Origin: an uncultured Clostridia bacterium | GTDB lineage: Bacteria > Bacillota > Clostridia > Christensenellales > CAG-917 | Length of the DNA: 44,192 nucleotides | Direction: 5' to 3' | Assembly: GCA_947383095.1 (NCBI GenBank) | Contig: CANDBZ010000003.1 | Span: 1 to 44,192, forward strand | Shown here: piece after piece, positions 37,942 to 44,192 of the stretch | How positions within the stretch are numbered: position 1 is the stretch's first letter | Layout of the letters: the number at the start of each line of letters is the position of its first letter | The notes under the pieces: generated by a model | Database searches by the model: none | What the model was told of the DNA's origin: nothing | Seen by the model: the letters and a program-made list of their open reading frames with translations, nothing else | Position numbers and translations under genes: made by a program

Positions 37942-39178
37942 AAAAATAAGAGAACCCTTGATACATCTGGTCAAGCGCGACGACCTTCCCGGTTGGAAGG
38001 CGTGGGGTATAAGAGCATTGTCCATTGTGGGCGCGTTTGTTTTCATTTGCCTGCTCTCATTCATAGTGCTCAAAAGGTCCCCATTCCAGATTGTCAAATT
38101 CATGTTCGAGGGAGCTTTCGGCTCGAAATTAAGCACGCTCGTGCTTTTCAGAGACCTGTCAATCCTGCTTATAATTTCGCTTGCCGTCACTCCCGCCTTT
38201 AAGATGAAGTTTTGGAATATCGGCGCCGAGGGACAGGTGCTTATAAGCGCCTGGGGAGCCGTGCTGTGCATGTACTATCTCGGCGGAAAGATACCCAACG
38301 GCGCGCTTATCTTTATCATGCTTTTGTCGTCTATGACATTCGGTATACTCTGGGCGGTTATCCCCGCGATATTCAAGGCAAAATGGGGCACGAACGAAAC
38401 GCTGTTTACCCTCATGATGAATTATATTGCTATTCAGATTGTACTCGGTTCCACAAAGATTTGGGCGGGCGTGACGTCGACGGGCGTTCTGCACCCATTG
38501 CAATATGGGCATCTGCCCCAGGTTGCGGGCGGAGATTACGCCTTGAGCATGATTGTCGCCGCCGTTATTACGCTGTTGTTGTTCTTTTATATGCGCTTCA
38601 GCAAGCATGGCTATGAGCTTTCGGTCGTCGGCGAAAGCAGAAATACCGCAAGATACATCGGCATAAGCGTCCCAAAGGTCATTGTGCGCACGCTCGTGCT
38701 TTCGGGCGCAATCTGCGCTGTCGCGGGCTTCTTGCTTGCGGGAGGAATAATGCACACCGTCGGCTCCGGCACGGTGGGCGGACAAGGCTTCACTGCTGTG
38801 CTTGTCAGCTGGCTTGCGCAGTTCAATCCCATTGCGATGATTGTCGTGTCCTTTGTCGTTATATTCATTTCGAAGGGCACTACGCGCGTTATGGAAAACT
38901 GCGGTATAGCCAATTCGTTTTTTTCGCAGGTCCTTACGGGCACGCTGTTCTTTATAATAATCGCTTGCGAGTTTTTTATAAGATACAGGGTGCTGCCGCG
39001 CAAGCGTCATAAAGCGGTTGCGCCTCGCGAGGATTTAGACGACGACAGCGTTGAAGTTGTAGAGGATTTTGCCGAGCCTGACATCGTTATCGAAGAACCG
39101 TTGTCGGAGGCTGACGACGATAAACAAGAAACTCGAGACGAGGATGTCGAGCATTCGCAGGAGGAGACAGTATGCTGA
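37928..39178 (+). CDS. Nucleoside ABC transporter permease 1 (NupP/YufP type)
   Basis: 416 residues. A cytoplasmic N-terminal ~35 residues is followed by about eight or more membrane helices with the BPD_transp_2 pattern: KFWNIGAEGQVLISAWGA near 96-113, WGTNETLFTLMMNYIA, and RYIGISVPKVIVRTLVLSGAICAVAGFLLAGG. It pairs with the next permease as a heterodimeric channel. The last ~55 residues (after about 358) form an acidic tail (DLDDDSVEVVEDF..., EADDDKQETRDEDVEHSQEE) not usual in the family. The start overlaps the ATPase gene and the end overlaps the second permease by 7 bases. Confidence 0.94.
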   Translation: MTKTKKIREPLIHLVKRDDLPGWKAWGIRALSIVGAFVFICLLSFIVLKRSPFQIVKFMFEGAFGSKLSTLVLFRDLSILLIISLAVTPAFKMKFWNIGAEGQVLISAWGAVLCMYYLGGKIPNGALIFIMLLSSMTFGILWAVIPAIFKAKWGTNETLFTLMMNYIAIQIVLGSTKIWAGVTSTGVLHPLQYGHLPQVAGGDYALSMIVAAVITLLLFFYMRFSKHGYELSVVGESRNTARYIGISVPKVIVRTLVLSGAICAVAGFLLAGGIMHTVGSGTVGGQGFTAVLVSWLAQFNPIAMIVVSFVVIFISKGTTRVMENCGIANSFFSQVLTGTLFFIIIACEFFIRYRVLPRKRHKAVAPREDLDDDSVEVVEDFAEPDIVIEEPLSEADDDKQETRDEDVEHSQEETVC

Positions 39179-40131
39179 TAATGTTTTTGAAAAACGCCAT
39201 CAGATTGAGCGCAACGTTTTTATACGGTGCAACTGGCGAAATTGTAATCGAAAAGGGCGGACACCTCAACCTCGGCATTCCCGGCGTCATGAGTATAGGC
39301 GCGGCGGCGGGTTGTCTTACCGAATACGCGTTGGTAACCTCGATTGGCAATAGCAGTCCTGCGTTACTTATACTTTTGCCTTTGCTTGTAACAATTCTTG
39401 CAGGCGTGCTTATGGGCTTGCTGTACTGTTTCCTCACAGTCACCCTGCGTGCCAATCAAAACGTCGTCGGTCTTGCGATGACGACCTTCGGCATCGGGCT
39501 TGCGGGTTATTTGGTCAATAACGAATCTGATATTTATATTATCGGCAGCGTCGGTAGCGTGTTTAACAATATGTTCAACGTGCCGCAGGACGCAAACGGC
39601 TTTGTGCAAGTATTTTTCTCGCACGGTATTCTTGTTTACCTTGCGGTGATTATAGCGATTGCGGCGCAGATTGTATTGAGTAAAACAAGATTGGGCTTGA
39701 ATTTGCGCGCAGTCGGTGAAAATCCCGCTACCGCGGATGCCGCGGGCATAAACGTCACAAAATACAAGTATATTTCGACATGCGTCGGTTGCGCGATTTC
39801 GGCTATAGGCGGTTTGTTCTGCATCATGGATTATATGGGCGGCAACTGGGGAGACGGTTATACTTTGGAGGGCTTCGGCTGGCTGTCACTCGCTCTTGTT
39901 ATATTCACTATGTGGCGACCCTCTCTTGCAATCCTCGGCTCTATCATATTCGCGGGGCTGTATACGTTTTCCAACTTTGCGGGAATTGCGGCATATCAAA
40001 AGGATTTCGTCAATATTTTGCCTTATGCGGTTACGATCGTTATACTCATACTCACGAGCATATTCGACAAAAAGAAAAAGGTTCAGCCGCCTGCGGCGCT
40101 CGGCGTGCCGTATTTCCGAGAGGAGAGATAA
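39172..40131 (+). CDS. Nucleoside ABC transporter permease 2 (NupQ/YufQ type)
   Basis: 319 residues with about nine membrane helices. Family marks: TPLxLAALG-like LSATFLYGATGEIVIEKGGHLNLGIPGVM near 13-41, LRANQNVVGLAMTTFGIGLAGY, and TRLGLNLRAVGENPATADAAGINVTKYKY, the cytoplasmic coupling loop. It completes the BMP-type importer with the upstream binding protein, ATPase and permease 1. A hairpin terminator follows the stop, marking the end of the xpt operon. Confidence 0.95.
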   Translation: MLIMFLKNAIRLSATFLYGATGEIVIEKGGHLNLGIPGVMSIGAAAGCLTEYALVTSIGNSSPALLILLPLLVTILAGVLMGLLYCFLTVTLRANQNVVGLAMTTFGIGLAGYLVNNESDIYIIGSVGSVFNNMFNVPQDANGFVQVFFSHGILVYLAVIIAIAAQIVLSKTRLGLNLRAVGENPATADAAGINVTKYKYISTCVGCAISAIGGLFCIMDYMGGNWGDGYTLEGFGWLSLALVIFTMWRPSLAILGSIIFAGLYTFSNFAGIAAYQKDFVNILPYAVTIVILILTSIFDKKKKVQPPAALGVPYFREER

Positions 40132-40155
40132 CCGTAGCTATGCGAAAGCAATAAG

Positions 40156-40183
40156 AAAATCCGTCCTTCGGGACGGATTTTTT
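40156..40183. terminator. Bidirectional terminator at the end of the nucleoside transporter operon
   Basis: AAAATCCGTCC/GGACGGATTTT 11-bp stem with a UUCG-type tetraloop, followed by TT and flanked by A-rich sequence on the left; it lies 11 bases beyond the end of the converging dnaI-like gene. Confidence 0.9.
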
Positions 40184-40194
40184 GTATTCAAGAT

Positions 40195-41115
40195 TTATTT
40201 CAATCGCAGGTCGAAGCCGTCCAAATAAATGAACTTGGCGTTGACCTTGTCGTTCAATCTCGAGTATATCCTTTCATAATAGCGGTCGATAAGATTTTTC
40301 TCGTCGAGGTTGGTGGTTATAAACGTGCACAGCCCCGCGTTCAGCCTCTCCTCGATTACAAGCAAAAGATACTCGAGCGTAACCTTTTTTATTATCGGTT
40401 CCGTCCCCAAGTCGTCTATGACGAGCAGATCCGCCGTTAACACGTCGTGCAGACGGCCGTTTCGTTCCGCAATGGGGGAGGTGTGGCAGGCAAGCATCGC
40501 GCTGTTGAATTCATATGCGGACATGAATTTGCAGCTTTTGCCGCGTTCGACCGCCGCGCGCGCGACTGCGCTGGCAACGCAGGACTTACCTGTGCCTACT
40601 TTGCCCGACAGCGTGATGATTTTCGCTTTTACGTCGGGAAGCTTCGATGCGTATTTCTGCATAAAGTCATAGAGCTTCTTAAGACTTTTGCGATGATTTT
40701 CATCTTGGACGACGTCGAAATCGCAGTCGTCAAATGTAAATTTGGCTTTTTTGTCGAGCTTGCATTCCGCCTTGAGCGCCGCAATAAAATGCTGCCGCAC
40801 GCATCGGCATACCTTGCCGTTATCGTTGCCGCTGTCGCCGCATATAGGACAGACGGGGGAGCGTTCAAAATCATTTTCGCTATAGCCGTTTTCATTGAGC
40901 AGACGAAGATATTCGCCGTATACCTGCGCGATCTGCTCCTGCGCTATGCGGCCGTCCGTCACGGCGTTGAAGCGCATATTGACGTATTTGTCGTGCGCCT
41001 CGGCGATTTGAGGCACGGATAAAGCGCGGGACAGACGGCGTTCCGCCTCGCGTTCTGCTTCGTTTATCTGCGCCCGCTTATTCGCAAGCGCCTTTTGCAT
41101 GGCTCTTTGTTTCAT
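40195..41115 (-). CDS. DnaI/DnaC-like helicase loader AAA+ ATPase
   Basis: 306 residues. A charged helical N-terminal region (1-85) is followed by a zinc-binding-like cluster C89, C92, C103, C105 (CPICGDSG...VCRC), as in Firmicutes DnaI/DnaC. The AAA+ domain has Walker A GKVGTGKS (171-178), Walker B LLVIDDLG and an arginine-finger-containing YYERIYSRL near the C-terminus. It should load the replicative helicase during initiation or restart. The start is 2 bases after the stop of the DnaD-repeat gene, so the two are coupled. A phage or IstB origin is less likely because no transposon or phage genes are near. Confidence 0.92.
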   Translation of the reverse strand: MKQRAMQKALANKRAQINEAEREAERRLSRALSVPQIAEAHDKYVNMRFNAVTDGRIAQEQIAQVYGEYLRLLNENGYSENDFERSPVCPICGDSGNDNGKVCRCVRQHFIAALKAECKLDKKAKFTFDDCDFDVVQDENHRKSLKKLYDFMQKYASKLPDVKAKIITLSGKVGTGKSCVASAVARAAVERGKSCKFMSAYEFNSAMLACHTSPIAERNGRLHDVLTADLLVIDDLGTEPIIKKVTLEYLLLVIEERLNAGLCTFITTNLDEKNLIDRYYERIYSRLNDKVNAKFIYLDGFDLRLK

Positions 41116-41116
41116 A

Positions 41117-42559
41117 TCAGATATCCGCGTCGCTCAAGCTGTCTATGCTTGTGACGATAGAGTGTAATTCTTCCTGCGAGTATTCGCGCTCTTCGAAATT
41201 TGCTTTATGCGGCGCGTCGGCGGAAAATTCCGGCAGACGCTTCGCCTGCTCGACGGTCGATACGCCCTTCGACTTGTACGACGAGAGCAGTTGATTGATA
41301 TAAGGCGTGGGATATGTCTTGCCTACCGCTTGTTGCGCGGCGTATATTATCAACTCATCTTCAAAGCCCCAAAGAGTCGTCCAGATGCGGTAAAACTCGC
41401 GGTCGGACGGGGTGACGCTTCTCGATCTGCCGCTTTGTTCGATTATCCTCTTTATCTTGCCGTCCTGTTCGATTTGCGCGTGCAGATACTCGTCTATGCT
41501 TTCTGCGGTGAGCAGGCCTTGCGCGTAAAATTTGTTGACGACGTTGTTCATAGCCTCGAGGGTGCGCACATGCGTTATAAAGCAATGGTGGGCGATTTTT
41601 TTCAGCGCTTCGTCCTCGAAGCCCTTCGCCGTCCAGGGCACGATGTAAACCTCTATTTCATGTTCAAAGGATTCGTAAAAGACCCCGAGATTTTTATTGA
41701 CCGCTATCGCCAATTCCTTCAAATGTTCGCGGTGAGCTTGATAATCCTTCATTTCTTCGGCGGTGAATATGGACATGCGATAAAATTCATCGAGCTTGCC
41801 GTCCAATTTTTTGAAGCTTTTTGCGCCTTTTAAGGTCTTTATCGCCGTCAGGATCGCGTCTAATTCATATCCCCAACTTCGCGTCCATTTAAGGAGCATT
41901 TGCTTTTCCTCGAGGTCGGCGCCGCCCTTGCGACCGAGCGCGGAGAGAAGAGCGCGCATTTGCTCGGATTGTTTATCGTATTCGTTCAGTTTATCCTCGA
42001 CGTCCGCCGCGGTGCGCACGCCGTCGGCGACCCAGTTGCGCGCTACGGTGAGGATATAGGGATATCGCACGTTCATGCCCTTAAGATCGATGCAGTATTG
42101 CACGATCATCAGCATAGCGTCCTGCTCCAGCTTGGAGTCCTCCAAAAACATGTAATACTCGTTATACTCATTGGGGGTGAGCATGCGCTCGGGGAAGAGA
42201 TGCTGCAGGTGCAGGTTGAAATCGTTCCACCTTTCGCTCTTATACTTTTTGGGAGGCTGCATTGCTTTTTTGAGGCTCAAATATTTCACCTCGAGCGGCT
42301 GCTTTGACAGTATTTGCACAAGCCCCGCGTCTTCAAAAAAAGCGTAAGCGTTTAAAATCTCGTTTTCCGTCATATCGAGGCGGGCGCACAGCGCGTCGAC
42401 GGAATTGTCGGTTGCGGGACATGTGCAAAGATACAGCCCGTATAAATAGACCTTTATCTGTTTTTCGTCGCAATAGGGCAGATGCTCGTTGATGAACAGA
42501 TTGTCAACGAGGGTAAACGTTTCCATGAGAAAATCGCTTGAAAATTTTGCGAAAGACAT
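41117..42559 (-). CDS. DnaD/DnaB-type replication initiation protein with four C-terminal repeats
   Basis: 480 residues. The N-terminal ~100 residues form a winged-helix-like domain (YLYGLYLCT..., SVDALCARLDMTENEILNAYAFFEDAGLV). Four DnaB_2/DnaD C-domain-like units follow, near 125-190 (YPYILTVARNWVADGVRT), 205-275 (LLKWTRSWGYELDAILTAI...), 285-360 (VPWTAKGFEDEALKKIA...) and 385-440 (YRIWTTLWGFEDELIIYAA...YINQLLSSYKSKGVST). Each begins with a Trp-containing WG[FY]xxD[AE]-type helix or ends with the YxxxI-like helix. DnaD proteins bind and remodel DNA and recruit the helicase loader, which is the next gene. GGGGT precedes the ATG. Confidence 0.88.
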   Translation of the reverse strand: MSFAKFSSDFLMETFTLVDNLFINEHLPYCDEKQIKVYLYGLYLCTCPATDNSVDALCARLDMTENEILNAYAFFEDAGLVQILSKQPLEVKYLSLKKAMQPPKKYKSERWNDFNLHLQHLFPERMLTPNEYNEYYMFLEDSKLEQDAMLMIVQYCIDLKGMNVRYPYILTVARNWVADGVRTAADVEDKLNEYDKQSEQMRALLSALGRKGGADLEEKQMLLKWTRSWGYELDAILTAIKTLKGAKSFKKLDGKLDEFYRMSIFTAEEMKDYQAHREHLKELAIAVNKNLGVFYESFEHEIEVYIVPWTAKGFEDEALKKIAHHCFITHVRTLEAMNNVVNKFYAQGLLTAESIDEYLHAQIEQDGKIKRIIEQSGRSRSVTPSDREFYRIWTTLWGFEDELIIYAAQQAVGKTYPTPYINQLLSSYKSKGVSTVEQAKRLPEFSADAPHKANFEEREYSQEELHSIVTSIDSLSDADI

Positions 42560-42766
42560 ATATTACCCCGATTTTTACTATGGAATAACAGAGTACCACA
42601 ATTCGCCGTCAAAAGCAAATTCGATCGCGCTTAAAAACCGTATACACAACATTTAGTGGTTCTAAAGAAATCAAAGCATATTTGCGGCGCATTTTTCAAT
42701 ATGCTATTGCCGTTGCAAAGCGGAATGTGATATTATTATATAAAAGTATTGCTTGCGAAGGTGCGT

Positions 42767-43054
42767 ATGAAAGTGTGGGCAAAGGTGATGCGGGGCGACA
42801 AAATTTTGCGCGACGCGATATACGACGACGGCTCGTCATTGAGCGAGGCGGCTTTTCATGCGCTTTTGCAGGAGATCTCCTATAGGTTGGATATCGCCGT
42901 TCCGGTGACTTTGGCGTATCATTTCAAGCACTTTGAAAAATTTAATCGCATCAAATATCTTCCGCGGGATTTTATCGAAGAGGTGGATTTCGACGCGTTT
43001 ATCGTCGAGAGGGTGTTGGACGAGAAGAAGCAGAAATTGCAGTTATATTATTGA
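42767..43054 (+). CDS. Small conserved protein of unknown function
   Basis: 95 residues from ATG 42767 with AAGG 5 bases upstream (the frame is open 6 codons further back). It begins MKVWAKVMRGDKILRDAIYDD and is rich in charged residues, with a helix-strand pattern and no membrane or signal segment. Similar short proteins beginning MKVWAKV are, from memory, common in Clostridia next to unrelated genes; no function is known to me. Upstream, TTGCAA (42713-42718) with TTATAT (42736-42741) may be its promoter. The 207 bases between it and the divergent DnaD gene hold nothing else that I can support. Confidence 0.7.
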   Translation: MKVWAKVMRGDKILRDAIYDDGSSLSEAAFHALLQEISYRLDIAVPVTLAYHFKHFEKFNRIKYLPRDFIEEVDFDAFIVERVLDEKKQKLQLYY

Positions 43055-43119
43055 AAACTCATTTTAAATATACCAAACGCAAAGAAAAGTTGTGTTTGTG
43101 TAAATAACGAGGTGGGATA

Positions 43120-44151
43120 ATGAAAAAAGGCGCAAGGATCGCAATCGCCGTTATATCTGTGTTTCTCACGGCGATCGTAATCGCCGCGTGCGTGTGCGCA
43201 AGTATCGCTGGAAGAATAAACGACGACGCCCTGCCATCGCCAGAGCTTTCGTCCTGGCAGTCTATGATAAAGGACGATACGTTGCTGAAAAAGGTCGTTA
43301 TGCCGGGGGCGCACGACGCGGGCACCGCGGGCATGGCATGGTTCAGCGAGACGCAGGACAGAGATATAGGAGAACAGCTTGCGTGCGGCACAAGGTATTT
43401 CGATTTGCGCGTAAAGGAAAAAAAGGGCGAATGCAGGATCTATCACGGGCCCGCCTACAGCCTTTATCTAAAGGATATCCTGTGCGATGTGCGCGACTTT
43501 TTAAACGCAAATCCGACGGAGTGCGTGATACTCGACGTGCATAAATTCGGCAACGCCGGCGCGAAGCCGAGGACGGTCGAGCTGCTTGACGAATATCTTG
43601 GCGGAATGTTTGTGACAAAGCCCGCAGACGTGTCGGAGCTGGATTTTGTGGGCGCTCTCACTCTCGGCGACGTCAGAGGCAAGTGCCTGCTTATCTGGGG
43701 CGACAACGACGAATACGCGGCGCAGGGAAACCATTACTTTTTGCGTAACGACGACCACGGCGACGTGGAGACGGGGTGCTTGCAATCATTTTATGAGCGC
43801 AGCTGGAATTGGTATTATTCCTCCGAAAAATATATAAAGAAAGCGATCCCGGCATATATAAATAAATATAAGCAGAGTATTGGCGGGCTGTTCGTTTTGC
43901 AGGCGCAGCTCACGGACGGATGCCTTGTCATAGGCCCCAGATACAGAGAGGGATGTCACGAGAGCAATATGAACGCGTGCGTTCTGGCGATGGGCGAGAG
44001 CGAAGACCTCGATTGCATCAATATCGTCATGCGCGATTTCATCTGTCCCGAGAAAAATTGCTGTACTCTCAAGCTCAATTTGGATAAGCATATCGTAAAG
44101 GACGGCTGCGCGGCTGCGTACGAGGCTATGGTGGAAGAGTTTTTGAGATGA
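43120..44151 (+). CDS. Exported phosphatidylinositol-specific phospholipase C-like protein
   Basis: 343 residues. GAGGTGGGA precedes the ATG. The basic N-terminus and hydrophobic segment (8-28) contain IAAC (C24), so it is either a lipoprotein or membrane-anchored. The PI-PLC X domain follows: MPGAHDAGT with the general base H65, GTRYFDLRV near 90-98 and IYHGP with the general acid H109, then FLNANPTECVILDVHKFGN. Both catalytic histidines and the Arg/Asp in between are kept. Bacterial members cleave phosphatidylinositol or GPI-type lipids; the natural substrate here is unknown. The window ends 41 bases later with no further feature. Confidence 0.9.
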   Translation: MKKGARIAIAVISVFLTAIVIAACVCASIAGRINDDALPSPELSSWQSMIKDDTLLKKVVMPGAHDAGTAGMAWFSETQDRDIGEQLACGTRYFDLRVKEKKGECRIYHGPAYSLYLKDILCDVRDFLNANPTECVILDVHKFGNAGAKPRTVELLDEYLGGMFVTKPADVSELDFVGALTLGDVRGKCLLIWGDNDEYAAQGNHYFLRNDDHGDVETGCLQSFYERSWNWYYSSEKYIKKAIPAYINKYKQSIGGLFVLQAQLTDGCLVIGPRYREGCHESNMNACVLAMGESEDLDCINIVMRDFICPEKNCCTLKLNLDKHIVKDGCAAAYEAMVEEFLR

Positions 44152-44192
44152 TATAGCTTTTGCTTTGAAAGTATCCGACTTGGTTTTCAAGC

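Noticed and set aside
40195..41115. IstB-type transposition helper origin of the AAA+ gene
   Set aside because: No transposase or terminal repeats nearby; the zinc cluster and the coupled DnaD-like gene point to a helicase loader.

Overview
The window is a gene-dense stretch of a low-to-mid GC Firmicutes (Clostridia-type) chromosome. Evidence: a SCIFF peptide with its radical SAM maturase, Rex, CdaA, a DnaD-repeat protein beside a DnaI/DnaC loader, BMP-type nucleoside uptake genes, the TIGR03960/TIGR03936/RNase G cluster, strong sigmaA promoters (several exact TTGACA-17-TATAAT) and many hairpin/T-run terminators. The mixed codon choice and the degenerate paralogues suggest an uncultured gut Clostridia lineage (Christensenellales-like). 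That placement is a guess. No rRNA, tRNA, CRISPR array, insertion sequence or prophage was seen.

Layout. 1-4.7 kb: end of a ROK glucokinase, then TIGR03960 radical SAM, TIGR03936 and RNase G. 4.8-8.1 kb: a zinc-poor medium-chain dehydrogenase, an alpha/beta-hydrolase lipoprotein on the minus strand, and an Orn/Lys/Arg-decarboxylase-like PLP enzyme. 8.1-10.6 kb: SCIFF precursor, attenuating terminator, SCIFF maturase, then rex. 10.6-14.2 kb: YjbR-like protein, a small XRE regulator facing a zinc-ribbon gene across an operator-like region, glycyl-tRNA synthetase, a Cys-rich small protein and a TspO-like protein. 14.2-18.7 kb: coaX, hom, malQ, a phosphopantetheinyl transferase and acyl carrier protein. 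18.7-24.0 kb (minus): lipid kinase, pyrG with a leader terminator, a degenerate LeuB-like protein and leuA. 24.3-27.1 kb: an amino-acid ABC transporter. 27.2-31.1 kb: holA, a membrane protein, cdaA and a DUF1015 protein. 31.2-33.7 kb: aspartokinase and a tandem degenerate class II aldolase-like protein. 33.9-40.1 kb: xpt plus a complete BMP-type purine nucleoside ABC transporter. 40.2-42.6 kb (minus): DnaI/DnaC-like loader and a DnaD-repeat protein. 42.8-44.2 kb: a conserved small protein and a PI-PLC-like exported protein.

Functional links. coaX (coenzyme A), the phosphopantetheinyl transferase and ACP form a logical chain. lysC and hom supply the aspartate pathway. leuA starts leucine synthesis but is paired with a LeuB homologue that has lost its catalytic residues. 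xpt and the nucleoside transporter form a purine salvage unit. The DnaD-like and DnaI-like genes form a replication-restart/initiation pair.

The most unusual signal is the amino-acid ABC transporter. Its solute-binding lipoprotein appears to be a natural circular permutant of the SBP_bac_3 fold: the segment that normally ends the protein sits just after the lipobox, and the protein stops where that segment would normally begin. Its ATPase carries a ~120-residue Lys-rich insertion just before the signature motif. Both halves of the unrelated nucleoside transporter ATPase also carry insertions at that place. A second theme is enzyme folds without catalytic residues: LeuB-like, class II aldolase-like and alpha/beta-hydrolase-like.
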